Origin: Cliona cf. orientalis
Lineage: Eukaryota > Porifera > Demospongiae > Clionaida > Clionaidae
Direction of reading: 5' to 3'
DNA length: 64,000 nt
Assembly (NCBI GenBank): GCA_963930775.1
Contig: OZ005689.1
Span: 19,491,775-19,555,774, forward strand
Shown: piece by piece, positions 10,782 through 22,771 of the stretch
How positions within the stretch are numbered: position 1 is the stretch's first letter
Layout of the letters: the number at the start of each line of letters is the position of its first letter
Program-made: the position numbers and the translations under genes
The notes under the pieces: generated by a model
What the model was told of the DNA's origin: nothing
What the model saw: the letters and a program-made list of their open reading frames with translations, nothing else
Database searches by the model: none

Positions 10782-11675
10782 TCATTGAGTTTTTTTGCAT
10801 TCAATAGTGTATGCCCACTTCATAGGCTTGGGTTTTGCTACTGCGTTTGGTAGTCTTATCATCAGTGATTTCACAGGCCAACACACACTTTCCATAATAT
10901 TGTCTATTGGCAAGGCATAGTCTCTCTTTACAGGCTTGTTAGCTGAATCATAAAAGTAGGGTTCTTTTGAAGCTGTGTGACAACCCTCCCTGAAATCTTC
11001 AGCTCCTTTGATTCGCATGCTTTGAACTGTTCTGACAATTTTGAGTAGTGACCTGTATGCTCTTTATGTACCCTCTTAGCTGCTACACTACAAACAGCTT
11101 TGCCAGTCACTCTCTTCACTACAGTCTGTTGCTTCTTAATGGACTCAATCAAGTTTAATTTTACTTCAGAATCGCTTAGCACGCTGTTTTTCAAGTCCTT
11201 GATATAGCCCTCCCTTGTAACCAACTTGGGCTCAGACAGTGCATATTATCTCCTTGCAATGCACAAATGGAATCCTTTCTAGAAGAGTAATATGCATGTG
11301 TAGAAGAGTTTTTTCTGTGGTTCAATGCTATAACGTGCCTTCGAGTAGGCACGTGAGGCTGCCTTTTTCTCTGGCTCACTGCTATACCTAGCCTTTGAGT
11401 AGGCATGTGAGGCTGCCTTCTTTTTCTCTGGCTCACTGCTATACCTAGCCTTTGAATGGGTACGTGAGGCTGCCTTTTTTTTCTGGTTGAAGGTCATAAT
11501 CAGCCTTCAAGTAGGCACGCGAGGCTATTTTTTGTTTCAGATTTTTCTGATAGTCAACATTAGCCTTGGCTTTACCCGTTTGTTTGTAGTATACCTTTCG
11601 TTTGTTCTTGATTCTATCAATATTCTGTGTATAATATTTCTTTTTTTTTGCCTTTAATGTTTTGGCAGAAGGCAT
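10782..11675 (-). pseudogene. Helitron N-terminus with Lys-rich repeats
   Basis: Starts at 11675 with MPSAKTLKAKKKKYYTQNI and becomes a run of about five Arg/Ala/Tyr/Ser repeats, then 11224-10782 in shifted frames. The 11675 Met is the first in the frame and begins a Lys-rich stretch, as in other Helitron proteins, which often start with repeated basic units. The frame changes inside the repeats at least twice. Confidence 0.5.
11290..11535 (-). repeat. coding tandem repeat, unit about 54-63 bp
   Basis: On the minus strand the unit reads approximately GCCTCACGTGCCTACTC then AAAGGC and ends with a run of A. Translation gives ASRAYSKARYSSEPEKK with variation. About five units, out of phase with each other because A-run lengths differ. 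Confidence 0.75.
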
Positions 11676-12114
11676 ACTGTGTCTGTTGGTCTGTTACAGT
11701 AGTTCCTGTAATACTATCAGTGAATGGCTACTGTAACTCTTAAAGTATAGAACTCATCTTTGTATTTGATAGGACCAAGGCAGTAGCAGAATAGCCTCGT
11801 ATCAAAGGGCCTGGGTATGAGGCTAGTAGCAGCAGAACACGTACTTTCACTACCTATCATATTAAAATTAAAAGTATCATTATTAAATCTAGCAAGTGCA
11901 TATCATACCTTTACAGTGGCTTCTTGAGCTGTAATAGTTGAATAGTCACGAGCAACTTGCGAAAGATACTGAGTCTCTTGTTGAAAATGGTGCTGGTTAA
12001 ATTGATAAAGGGACACTCGGAAAGTGCCAGTCTCTTGAGAAATGGTGCTGTTTCACACAAGGGAAGTTTATTATAGGCAGCAATAATCACGAGAAGTTTT
12101 TAGTTGCAAATGAT

Positions 12115-12312
12115 ACTCGCGAGTCAGTTTGAAGAGATGTTCACTAGACAGACGGAGGTGATAGTCACGAGTCAGTTTGGAGCGACGTTCACAGACAGAC
12201 ACGAGACCGTTACTTAGCAGCGCACAGACAGAGATGGTTACTTAGCAGCAGTCGCGAGTCAGTTTGGAGAGACGTCCACAGACAGAGACGAGACGGTTAC
12301 TTAGCAGCGCAT
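12115..12312 (+). repeat. imperfect tandem repeat upstream of the Helitron
   Basis: The phrases CGAGTCAGTTTGGAG, CACAGACAGA and GGTTACTTAGCAGC recur two or three times each with a spacing of roughly 60-100 bp. No coding content. The flanking 11700-12110 stretch has shorter echoes (GTGCCAGTCTCTTGAGAA) but no gene that I can support. Confidence 0.65.
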
Positions 12313-13510
12313 GCATGTATTAATTTTATGTGAGGCCTGGTATCTGTCACATGACTTCACTATAGCAACACAGTATGAGCATGCGACAAAATGGCGAATC
12401 GGACACACCCACGATTAAATCAACCGTCATGATATGCAAAACTAGTGTGTCACAGACATGCATGCATGCATGCGCGCTCCAAAATGGAGTGGATTTATAC
12501 TCGAACCAAGGTGAGCGGTTATTGTGTAGTCTTGAGTTAGCCCTGGAAAACAGAAAGAAAGAAAGATTGAGAAATGGCCATTTTTTTGGAATATCTGGTT
12601 CTGGCATGTACAATTGTTTTGATGAATGATCTTGGTCTTGCTAGATGCACAATTTGCTGGAGATTTCGATTTTGACACTTAGAAAGTTCACAAAGTTACC
12701 TGTATTGAGATATTTTGGTATTTGTAATCTATTATGTATATGGCATATCTGGGTCATCCCTACTTATAGAGTCTACCGACTCTATGATTACACAGCAAAA
12801 TATCCACACCCTGTCACGGACCCGTAATAAACCTTACGGGCTGTTACAGCATGGTAAGGTACGTACACGTATGCAAAGTCTCGTTTAGTTGCTACGTATG
12901 TACCCTTGGGCACACATATCTGTGTGCACCCGTATATACGTATCCGTATGCACATATTCGCTATAATTGCGCTATTGATTGCTCGTAATTTTCACGCTCT
13001 ACATAATAATACTGTACAACAATATTCAATCAGTTATGAAGATGTGCAATACAAAATTATGAAAGTATATATCGATACAGTGAGTCTATAAAGTATGTAT
13101 TCAAACAATAGGAATGATTTGAGCTGTCATGACGATATGGTAAATTTGATAACACTTACTCTCTTTCAAAAGTCATGTTTTGTGGTTGTGCATGAAAGTT
13201 ACATGTGTGTGAACAATTATGAATGATAGAAATAACTGATTATGGATAATGTGGGTACAATAACTAGTATACTTGTTTTTTGTAAAATGCGGCAATCCCT
13301 ATCATTACATGTTACTTGATGGTTGCTATTGAGAAGTTGGATGTATAGTTGTATGATGGCGTAGTTCTCATCCTTGCTAGCAAAACACAGCTTTAGCTGG
13401 CCATATTCAATCTATATAGGTGTGTGAATTAAATGATTTTATGGAAGTATAATGAATAATCATCAGTGCATTTGATCTGTGTAGCTACAGTATAGTCTCA
13501 TCCCTAGACC
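12313..13510. other. no gene recognised
   Basis: AT-rich DNA with short GCATGCATGC-type repeats near 12462 and a small A/G run near 12555. Open frames are under 90 codons, overlap on both strands and have no splice-flanked structure I could trust. Confidence 0.5.
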
Positions 13511-13846
13511 CAGTGGCGGGCCCAGGAGGGGGCCGGGGGGGGGGGCCTGTGCCCCCCAGATGATCCTGATCATCACTGTACTGGTCTTTTGATTTGATTT
13601 GATGCCATGCATCCACGTCGTTTACAGCTTTAAAGGAAAATCTATTGTTTAATTTTCGGAAGTTTATGTCTAACAATCTTACTGACATGTACTAACTAGC
13701 TAGTCTGCAGTAATTTTGGCCGCGAAATTTGTATAAAAATGGATGTGGCTAAAATTCCCACGCGTGCATGCGCACGCAATCTTACTCCTAACACTCCCAA
13801 CAGGTCTAGGCCCCCCCCCACTATCCAGCCTCTACACCTGCCACTG
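13511..13846. mobile_element. hAT MITE with 8-bp TSD, 336 bp
   Basis: Left end CAGTGGCGGGCCCAGGAGGG; right end, on the minus strand, CAGTGGCAGGTGTAGAGGCT. Exact 8-bp TSD CCTAGACC at 13503-13510 and 13847-13854, the classical hAT length. No coding capacity. It differs from the 5-bp-TSD elements elsewhere in the window. Confidence 0.85.
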
Positions 13847-14649
13847 CCTAGACCCCACCCTCGAGGAGAGAAAAAGTCTTTCCCTCCTAACAAGAATGAG
13901 ATCTGAGGATGAGAGGATGTACTGTAGTCCCGAGGTTTGTAAGCAGTATAGAAAGCACTCTGCTCGGAACTGAAACATTTTATGAACGTGAGCCATACAA
14001 GGAGGGTCTGTATCATGATAGTACCTTGTATACCTTAGCAACCACATAGCGATGCAATACATGCTGAATAGCAATGCACTTCAGTGCTGCTGTGAATACT
14101 ACTGCGAAAAAGCACTCGTCTTCTTTCCAGCTGCCTGATCGTTTGCAACTTGTCGTCGTCATCAGTAACCTCACAGTAACCGAGCTCTGTAATTTGGTGT
14201 GTGTCCTGCGTGTAGTAATACTTTCAATAATATGCATAAAATTGGAATGCATCATATATTATAATATTACGATTTACCTTCCTTAAAGCTCCAAGATGGT
14301 GTATAGCCTTGTCACCATTCAGATGATGTTGTAGTCCCATGTAGTAAACTCAGTACCTCAACTTCATTCAAAAGTTGGCACAAGCCTTCACCATACCTAC
14401 ACAGTTACATAAATATGATTCTTAATTTCACACCTGGCTTGTTAATATGACCTTGCTGGTCCCTGTTTACGACTGCAAATGAACCTGAGGTGCTCAATCA
14501 CGGCAAATTTGCTCACAATATCCCTGCTTGGGGCCTTCCTATTGCTGTGAATATTGGCATCTCGGACGAGACTGTTGAATGCTTCACATTCAAAAGTTTC
14601 AGTACATAAATAAGATATGGTCAGAGCTGTGTAATGCCAAAATTAAGTG
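13847..14649. other. no gene recognised
   Basis: Small overlapping open frames on both strands without domain content or convincing splice context. No repeat family seen. Confidence 0.4.
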
Positions 14650-14686
14650 TCACCTCTCTGCATTATATGCTGCTGTTGGACCAAAT

Positions 14687-15353
14687 GTGACCGGATTTGG
14701 GAAAACCCTCCGTATGGGATCCGCGCGCGATTCGCGCAATGCGCGTTTTTAGTAGCTCAGGTCCTAATTTGTGAAAGTCCAGATTTTGTCATATACATAT
14801 CCAACAACCCTTCTTCTAACTGTTGTCGTCTTCTACGGAGGCTAGTCGTGCTATACGAAGGCGAAATAAGCCTTCATTTTGACCCACCTAGTCGGCACAG
14901 CCACCGTACACGGAGCCCGTTGCTATGGGCGGTAATTAGAATTCTCTACCTAGATACAGCTAGATTCATCGATCTACTGTACGTTCGCTTACCTTTTTAG
15001 CTTCTTGGGCATCTAAGAACAATCGCCTGTCCTTGTCAACAACGAAATTCAACTCTTGCTCGATCTTTACGTTCATTTCGAACGGCTCCGCCCAGGTCCA
15101 TTTAATTGATTTCCGGGTCACGCGTAGTATGCGGAAACGCCTTCCGCGTGCATAGCAACGCCTTTAGACCGTAATTTCTCGATTATTGGGGGTGTGGCGC
15201 GATCACAAACAAAGCGCTGTATCTCCACAACGAAGCGCGCGATCGGCCTAAGACTTGAACGCGGGTTAGCTCTATGGTAGAGCTTATCAACCATGCATCA
15301 AACTCAATTTTCTGAAAAAATCCCATACGGAGGGTTTTCCCAAATCCGGTCAC
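14687..15353 (+). mobile_element. MITE-4 copy C
   Basis: Well-preserved 667-bp copy: GTGACCGGATTTGGGAAAAC at the left and its complement at the right, TSD AAAT at 14683-14686 and 15354-15357. Inserted in the decayed minus-strand gene between REF and GPT codons. Confidence 0.92.
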
Positions 15354-15446
15354 AAATTCCCTCATACTTTCCGATAAAAGCAATAATAGGTGAAATTTGG
15401 GCTTCTGAAGAGTGGAATCAAAGGTTTGGGCTGCTGTAAGAAAATC

Positions 15447-18400
15447 CAGGGGCGGATACAGGGGGGGGGTGCTTGGGGTGCTGAAGCACCCCCCCCCTCT
15501 GGGATAGTGCCTATTATACAATACTATAAGCTAGTACTCAGCTGATGCCAACACAGCTCACTCCATAGATATTCCTCAGTAAGCACATTAAATATCAATT
15601 TTAAGTTAAACTTACTCTCGCTGCATTGGATCCATGATCAATACTTAAGCTTGATTCCTCTATACAATCGCCTCTATAATTTTCCAAATGATGCACAGTG
15701 GTCAAAGGTCAACATTGTTTGCTGACTCAGCTATATTTGCCACGTGGTAACGCGGGCTTTCGCGCGCGAATTTGAAGCAGCTAGTTAGCCATATCGAAGC
15801 GTCCAGCCCCTACCCTCTTGGATTTCGGATTTAAATCCACAAGCAAGCATGCCAGCGTCATAAATCCCAGTGCTGAAGTTGATGATCAATCTGACCAGGA
15901 TCCAGAAGATCATAGTGAGGCTCTAGACCTGAGCAGTTATCCTGGGCCTGGTGAGACAGCTGGGTACGTCACATGGTGTGGCTAGTTAGCTTAGTTTACT
16001 TCAGTAGCTATGTGTATGAGTATGATTGATAAATTTATGCAAATAGTAATGAAAACGACGTCAACGAGGATGATATTTTGGTTAGGTCATTGGCAGACGA
16101 TGACTTGGTTCTCAGTGATGACCATGATCACGACACTCCAGAGTCTGCAGCTACAACAGAAATGTATAACTCTTTTTGCAGAGATAATAGTCGCTCTGTT
16201 TATGATTGTTACCTTATACTCAATAGGCCTTCAGATTTGAGTGAAGATGGTAGCTTGTCAGATAATGTGGAGACTTCGCTTCATCCTGCTGTAAGTTCAG
16301 GAGATTTCAAGCGGGTGCTGGAGTTGAAGAAACAGAGGCAGTTAACTAACAATGAAAAATATCATCTGCTCATTCATCACTTCAAACCAAGCCCTGCTTA
16401 CCAATTTCCACTCCTTCAGTGTGGTAATCAAAAGCGTTCCTTTCAGCACAGTTGGCTTTCTCGCTATAATGGTCTTGTCTATTCTGAATTAGATAAGGGA
16501 GGCTATTGCAAATATTGTATTTTGTTTGGTCAGTGTGCTTATTCTGTGAGTGATTTTGTTGGAATCCTTATTAGTATTCCCTTAACTAATCTCCAAAAAG
16601 CTAGTAAGAAGCTTCGTGAGCACTTTGAAGGAGTTGGTACTGGGAAAGCCAGAAAGTACCACTTAGCTGCTGTACAAGTGGCTGAGAGATTCAGAGCTGT
16701 CATGGAAAGTAAGGTAATTCCAATAGACCAGCAATTATGGAATGCTCGAGCAATAACCATAGCAAAAAATAAGTAGAAGCTTAAGTCTATTGCTGAAACG
16801 GTAATATTTTGTGGGCGCCAAGGTATAGCACTTCGAGATCATCGAGATGACTGGAAGCATATTGATGAGCAATCATATGCCAATCCAGGTAACTTTGTTG
16901 CCCTTTTAGTTTAAAATGCAGAGTGGTGATAAAGTGCTTGCTAATCACTTAGCTTCTTGTGGTAGATCTTCCCTCTACACTAGCAAGACTACGCAGAATG
17001 AGCTCATTGGAATTTGTGGTAGCATCATTCAATCCACATTAGTTGGTCGTATTCAGGCTGCCAGAATATTTTCTGTGATGGCTGATGAAGCAGCAGATGC
17101 CTCTAATAAAGAGCAGCTAGCGATATGTCTCCGCTTTGTAGACCAGAGTACACTTAGAATAGAAGAACGGTTTATGTGTTTCAGTGAATGCGACACAGGT
17201 ACTACTGGAGAAGCCATTGCAGATCATATTCTTAGCCAGTTGGATTCTTGGCAGCTTTCCGCTTCACGACTACGTGGACAGACATACGATGGAGCAGGAG
17301 CAATGGCAGGTAAGAGGAGAGGAGCAGCTGCTCGCATCACTGACAAATATCCCAAGGCTCTTTATACTCACTGTGCTGCTCATGCTCTCAACCTCTGTGT
17401 AGTTAAATGCTGCAGCATTCCTGAAATCCGAAACACAATGGATGTAGCAGATAGTATCTATCGTTTCTTTGGCAATTCCCCTAAGCGGCAGTTGTGCTTG
17501 GAAGGTTGGATAGGTCAAGTGCTTGAAGGTGAGAGAAGGAAAATAAAATCAGTTTGCAAAACTAGATGGGTTGAGCGGCATGAGGCATTTGAAGTGTTTT
17601 TAGACCTTTACCAGCCTTTAGTCTGTTGTCTTGAAGAGATAAAAGACTCTGCCAGCTCAGAATGGAATCATGACACCAGGAAAGACGCACAATCTCAATT
17701 TCTAGCTCTCACAAGATTTCCCTTCATCTTTTCTCTTGTGGTGACCAAAGAAGTGTTGGGATACACCAAGGCACTCAGTACCAAATTGCAGGGACGATAC
17801 ATGGATGTAGTCAGAGCTTATAATGAAGTTAGCTTTGTCCAGGAGGTGCTTGAAAGTGCCAGAAATGATGTTGAGTCCTTTCATGATCGTATCTACACAG
17901 CTGCTTTAGCCATTGCTAGAAAAGTCAATGTTGATGAAAGCCTTCCAAGAACAACAGGCAGGCAACAGCATCGATGCAATGTACCATCATCTTCACCATC
18001 TGAGTATTATAAACGTCAATTGACCATACCAGCTCTTGACTATCTCACTCACATCAGAGATTTCTGAACGGTTTTCCTCCTGCTTTTCAACAATACTCTC
18101 TCAGATTATGAAGCTACTTCCACTTTCTGTAGCAGAGAGTGAAGAAGAGGTAACATCAGCACATATCAATGACTTGGTCACCTTTTACGAGGACGATTTG
18201 CCTATGCCATCAAGTATTGATACTGAGCTTCATTGTTGGAGAGTCAAATGGAAAGGTAAACGTGATGAAGCTAGTGGCATAGATACTCCACAGAAGGCAT
18301 TGAATAGTACTGATGGTGAATTTTTTCCCAACATAAAGCAGATTTTTTTCATTGCATCCACCCTCTCTGTCACAAGTGCAGAGTGTGAGCGTTCTGTGAG

Positions 18401-18802
18401 TCGACTACGATACTTGAAGACTTACTTACACAGCACAATGTTGGAAGAACGCCTTAATGGCTTAGCACTGATGTATGTCCACAGGGACATTCCTTGCTCT
18501 GCTGAAGCAGTGGTGGACGAGTTTGCCCGTCTCAGGCCAAGAAGACTCGAGCTTGTTAATCCATTTGACTGACTTTAAACTTTCATATATTATTGTCCAT
18601 ATTTTATATCTGTTGGCTATTTATATTTCGAGTTGTCAGGTCTGTGTGTATTTTGACCCGTTTATGAAGGTCACTTAAAACGCACGCGTGCGCGTATGTT
18701 AGTCAAGTGGGTGTGGTCCACGCATTTGTGGGCGTGGTCAAAAATTTTGCGCGCGCCTGAAGTCTAGCACCCCCCCTTCATGGGCTTCTGTATCCGCCCC
18801 TG
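15447..18802 (+). mobile_element. hAT-1: complete hAT element, 5-bp TSD
   Basis: Ends CAGGGGCGGATACAG (left) and, on the minus strand, CAGGGGCGGATACAGAAGCC (right), then G-rich subterminal runs. TSD AAATC at 15442-15446 and 18803-18807. Removal with one TSD restores a Gln-Asp-Phe-Leu reading frame in the host pseudogene. Length 3,356 bp, with one decayed transposase gene inside. Confidence 0.9.
15791..18572 (+). pseudogene. hAT-1 transposase, inactivated
   Basis: A two-exon hAT transposase of the type with an N-terminal TTF-like zinc finger. Exon 1 runs from about 15791 to 15963 (the expected ATG is ATA), intron 15964-16046 (GTACGT...AG), exon 2 from 16047. Domains: TTF-like finger (SWLSRYNGLVY, then GGYCKYCILF), RNase H-like core (FSVMADEAADASNKEQ, then RGQTYDGAGAMAG), C-terminal dimerisation region (SAECERSVSRLRYLKTYLHS). 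Lesions: start codon lost, TAG at 16774-16776, a shift near 16912 and another near 18060. The protein ends at 18572. Confidence 0.85.
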
Positions 18803-18902
18803 AAATCCTGGCATAAACGATCCAACTCGTCCAGTCTGGTGACATCAGTAGCCTGACAGTACGTAAATCTGAAAATCTAACAGATCATCATGCAGATTAT
18901 AT

Positions 18903-19566
18903 GTGACCGGATTTGGGAAAACCCTCCGTATGGGATCCGCGTGCGATTCGCGCAATGCGCGTTTTTAGTAGCTCAGGTCGAAATTTGTCAAAGTCCAGAT
19001 TTTGTCATATACATGTCGAACAACCCTTCTTCTAACTGTTGCCGTCTTCTACGGAGGCTAGTCGTGCTATACGAAGGCGAAATAAGCCTTCATTTTGATC
19101 CACCTAGTCAGCACAGCCGCCGTACACGGAGCCCGTTGCTATGGGCGGTAATTAGAATTCTCTACCTAGATACAGCTAGATTCATCGATCTACTGTACGT
19201 TCGCTCACCTTTTTAGCTTCTTGGGCATCTAAGAACAATCGGCTGTCGTCAACAACGAAATTCAACTCTTGCTCGATCTTTACGTTCATTTCGAACGGCT
19301 CCGCCCAGGTCCATTTAATCGATTTCCGGGTCACGTGTAGTATGCGGAAACGCCATACGCGTGCATAGCAACGCCTTTAGACCGTAATTTCTCGATTATT
19401 GGGGGTGTGGCGCGATCGCAAACAAAGTGCTGTATCTCCACAACCAAGCACACGATCGGCCTAAGACTTGAATGCGGGTTAGCTCTATGGTAGAGCTTAT
19501 CAACCATGCATCAAACTCAATTTTCTGAAAAAATCCCATACGGAGGGTTTTCCCAAATCTGCTCAC
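18903..19566 (+). mobile_element. MITE-4 copy D
   Basis: Same orientation as copy C and very similar to it. TSD ATAT at 18899-18902 and 19567-19570. The right terminus has a C-to-G change (GCTCAC instead of GGTCAC). Together with copy C it brackets hAT-1 as direct repeats, but each has its own TSD, so the three insertions are independent. Confidence 0.92.
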
Positions 19567-19889
19567 ATATACAATAAGAGCACATCACACTCATTGTGCT
19601 TGTATATAATAATACTGTGAATTACCCTCGAAAGATTTAACCAGATGACTTTCATCAGAACGTAGGTAGTCCCACAAAACAAACATGGCTATCTGGGCTA
19701 GGACTTTAAACTCATGACCATTGAAAAACTGATGGTGCTGACAGAGGGAAATAGTCGCTCGTCAAATCCAGTGAAATTAAAAGCTGCAATTTTTGCTTTA
19801 TTTCCTGCTTCTCTCTGGGTATCAAGCAATTCATTAGAGATGCAGTGAGGTATTTGTAGGGTCCAAGGAGAATGGTATGCAAACACTCA

Positions 19890-20827
19890 ACTGGAGTACT
19901 TCTATAATTAATGAGCAGAATGTGTATGCATGGGGTTTTTTATGAGGATTTCGTGGTGTACATTAATTAGTTAATTGCCTGAATAGATCCACGTCCAAGA
20001 TAAACAGGGGGTTATAGCTCTCATGTATTCCATATGTTGCCCTTAGCTCTCTTCTCTCTGTTTCATTCTTGGCTTGGTTGATGACTGATTAGCCTCCCAC
20101 ATTTCCCTAAAAAAGGGGGCGGGGGGAGGGGAATCCACTAAGGAAAAAAGTGAAACGGCAAATTACATCTGGGTTTTTCCAGAGTGTTTTGGATAAAGTT
20201 GCAGATTTTTCGATATGTCAGGGTTGGCTAAGTACTTTTGAAGGATTGATGATGGAAGATTGACATAGTAAGGTACTCCCTTGGATGAATAGCACTGTAA
20301 TAATTATAGTGATTGTACATGATCATACAATGCAAATTGATGCCAATGTGTAAACCTTTATTGGTGGTATCAAATCAGGAAGAGTGAAATTTTTTAGTTG
20401 AGTAAGGCTCGGAATCATTGGATCAATCTGTTTGAAGCAGTAAATGATGAAGTTCATTATTGATTCACTCTATATAAGAGGGAAATTATTTAATATGCAG
20501 ATGAAATTTATCCAGTATTATCATCCGTAATTAGCTCACTAGAGATCGTGGAGCATTTAGAATACATAAAAGGGAAAACATTCTTGATGGGAATGGAGAA
20601 TTGTCTTCACAGCCTGTGTATTTGTTTTCTTTCCCCAGTTCCACCAGCCCTTGTATTGCTTTCTCTCCTGAACCATGACCATGTCTCTATCAATGTTTTG
20701 CATGACTATTTTGGTATCATACCTAAATATGTTTCACTACTTCTGCTGTGAAAGCTGTCCTCAGATTGAGGTATTATAGTATGCACAATCGTTGAACTCT
20801 AATGGAAAATTCAATAATTATGACTTA
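19890..20827. other. no gene recognised
   Basis: Contains a G-rich run near 20118-20134 and an open frame at 20548-20751 without recognisable features. Confidence 0.4.
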
Positions 20828-21699
20828 GGCCAAGCAAAATTGATTATTAGTTTCTCATCCTGTGTTCAGGAATTTCCCCAGGCGGGAGGGTGGCTTTTTA
20901 TTTTATTTTTTGTCATGAATATCATTAAATGTCATCACGAATTTCATTAAAAAAAAAACCACAATGTTCTGCTGATGCTCACCTCCACCGATGTTGTTCG
21001 ATACTCGTCTGCTAGTGGAAGCGAATTATCGAGGAAGCCTGAGCTGAATTCGAGATACAGGTCGATAAGTGTGGTCGTTTCAGGAACGCCACAAGCATGT
21101 GACCCGCTATGGAAAAACCGACCACTCGTGCTAAAATATGATTTTGCAGTAGGGGGTTCGATACTCGACTCAATGTTATTTTTCGAATTTTTTTTTCTTT
21201 GGTTATTCTGAAAGTATAGTCCTTTGCCCATCCATTTATAAAATTTCAGCGCAATCCGAGCTTGTTCAGTGTGTGTACCGCTCAAAAGAAAGAATGGCGT
21301 TCAGTTTTAGCTAGCTACGTGAACAGACCTACAGTGTTATCGATCTATTATAATCTATAAGTCGCGGTCGATCACCATGACGATACCTGCACTCAGCGAG
21401 CTAGCATAGCACAGTAAGTCAGTAGTGGCCAACTTGAGGCCCTTGTCTTGCTTTCGATCCTACACAGAGCAGCCGCTCACCCTCGGCTCCACGATCGACG
21501 GCACCAGAAGTCAATCAAGAGGACAGTCCCACCCATCCACCCCACCCCTAATCATACAATACACTGTCATAATGAATTGTTTACTAAAATCAATATCAAT
21601 GTCTATCTATGTAGACCAGCAGAGCTCAACAGCAGGAGCCCAGTCCTGCCTGAGGGAGCCTTGAGCACAACAGTGCCTTGAGCTGTCTGAAGACTCAGA

Positions 21700-21825
21700 G
21701 AATCTAAGAGGGAGGGGGGGAAGAGAGAAAGAGATAGATGGAAAGGGGGGAGAGGGAGGGGGGGGGAACAGACAGAGAGAGAGAGAGAGAGAGGGACAGA
21801 GAGTGAAAGAGAAAGAGAGAGAGGA
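21700..21825 (+). repeat. GA/GAGAGG simple repeat
   Basis: A purine-rich tract with GGGGGG runs and a (GA)n core at about 21775-21793. It creates long artefactual frames on the minus strand (Ser/Leu/Pro-rich). Confidence 0.9.
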
Positions 21826-22184
21826 GGTACATGTAAATACCAAGGTAAATTACATGGACATGCACGTACATTCACGGATAATTCGACATGCATGTTACTT
21901 GTACGATTACGGACGAGGATGAAGGAACTAGTACCTGTGCAGCAAACTTCATAAACAGCTACTGAGAAGACCTTGTCAATGTATCAGTCTCAGAATCACT
22001 GTTGAGTCAACAGCCACTATCCTCGTTGACATCCACACAAACCCCAGCTCAAATGTGCCAGCTCGGATACATACCTTTCCCACTGTATACGATCTCATGC
22101 AAGACTAGTCGACTCTCCTTCCTCATGTTTGTCGCTGGCTTTAAGCCCTTCTCTCCTCCCCCCTCCCCCCAATTTCTACAAGTA

Positions 22185-22245
22185 CATCATACATGTACAT
22201 GCACGCATACATGCACGCATACATGCACACGCACACTCTTCAACA
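22185..22245 (+). repeat. ACATGCACGCAT short tandem repeat
   Basis: Tandem units of ACATGCACGC(A) preceded by TACATGTACATG. Non-coding. Confidence 0.8.
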
Positions 22246-22771
22246 TGCACACAAACTCTCCTGTTTACTATACATGTACCTTAGCTTTCCAAATCTTAAA
22301 CAATGAGCAGACTCATCCTCACAGTGAGAGCATCACATCCAGTCAGTTGGTAGACTCACACAGCGCAGTACAGAGCCTTCATTTTCTACAACAAAGTATA
22401 TAAGCTTTTCACAACCTGCACAGCGCAGTACAGAGCCTTCAAAATTACATTTTCTACAACAAAGGTATACTGAGATTTTCACAACCATAGCTCATACCAA
22501 ACAGCGCACACAGCTAGCTAGTAAATTCACAGCTACGAATGGCTATCTCATGTGTCAGACTCCTTCGTACTGGCAAATAGCTACCCACGTGGCCTTGCGG
22601 TTAAATTTGGCGCGTCTATGACGTAATGCCTTGTGCACTTTTTAATGATAGTTGTAATGATATTCATGAATTAAAATGTGGTCAGGCGGAGGAAAAACTA
22701 GCGGCGGGCGGGGATGAGAAACTAATATTCAATTTTATTTGGCCTTAGATTAAGAATGCTGACACACCTAC

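Larger units (their letters stand above)
8394..11675 (-). mobile_element. decayed Helitron (N-terminal half)
   Basis: Minus-strand fragments reproduce the order of a Helitron Rep/helicase protein from its N-terminus (11675) through a Cys-rich region to the HUH Rep endonuclease (8383-9221). The Pif1-type helicase half is missing from this locus. Helitron termini (5' TC, 3' CTRR with hairpin) were not identified. Confidence 0.7.
14650..19890 (-). pseudogene. decayed unknown gene split by three insertions
   Basis: Minus-strand coding pieces, in order: 19886-19700 (EAGNKAKIAAFNFTGFDERL), then a shifted frame to about 19640 (HHQFFNGHEFKVLAQIAMFV), 18902-18803 (YNLHDDLLDFQIYVLSGY, then DVTRLDELDRLCQ after a shift), 15446-15354 (TLQKPKFHLLLLLSESMREF) and 14686-14650 (GPTAAYNAER, then stop). 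Removing MITE-4 D, the hAT-1 element and MITE-4 C, each with one TSD copy, lines these up. Junction codons read IVY-NLHD, CQ-DFL and REF-GPT. The FGP...YN.ER pattern recalls large transposon-derived proteins seen in many eukaryotes, but I cannot name the family. At least two frameshifts outside the insertions. Confidence 0.65.
20828..22744. mobile_element. Harbinger-like non-autonomous element, 1.9 kb
   Basis: Ends GGCCAAGCAAAATTGATTAT and, on the minus strand, GGCCAAATAAAATTGAATAT, each followed inward by TAGTTTCTCATCC. TSD TTA at 20825-20827 and 22745-22747. Long enough to hold a transposase but none is visible: the interior has only short frames, a (GA)n tract and CATG-rich repeats. It lies in the intron downstream of the exon at 22772-22876. 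Confidence 0.75.

Noticed and set aside
15263-15291. A tRNA gene
   Set aside because: Only a D-arm-like segment is present; no acceptor stem, anticodon arm or correctly oriented T arm.
21603-21893. Ser/Leu/Pro-rich minus-strand frames
   Set aside because: Produced by the (GA)n/GGGGGG tract inside the Harbinger-like element.
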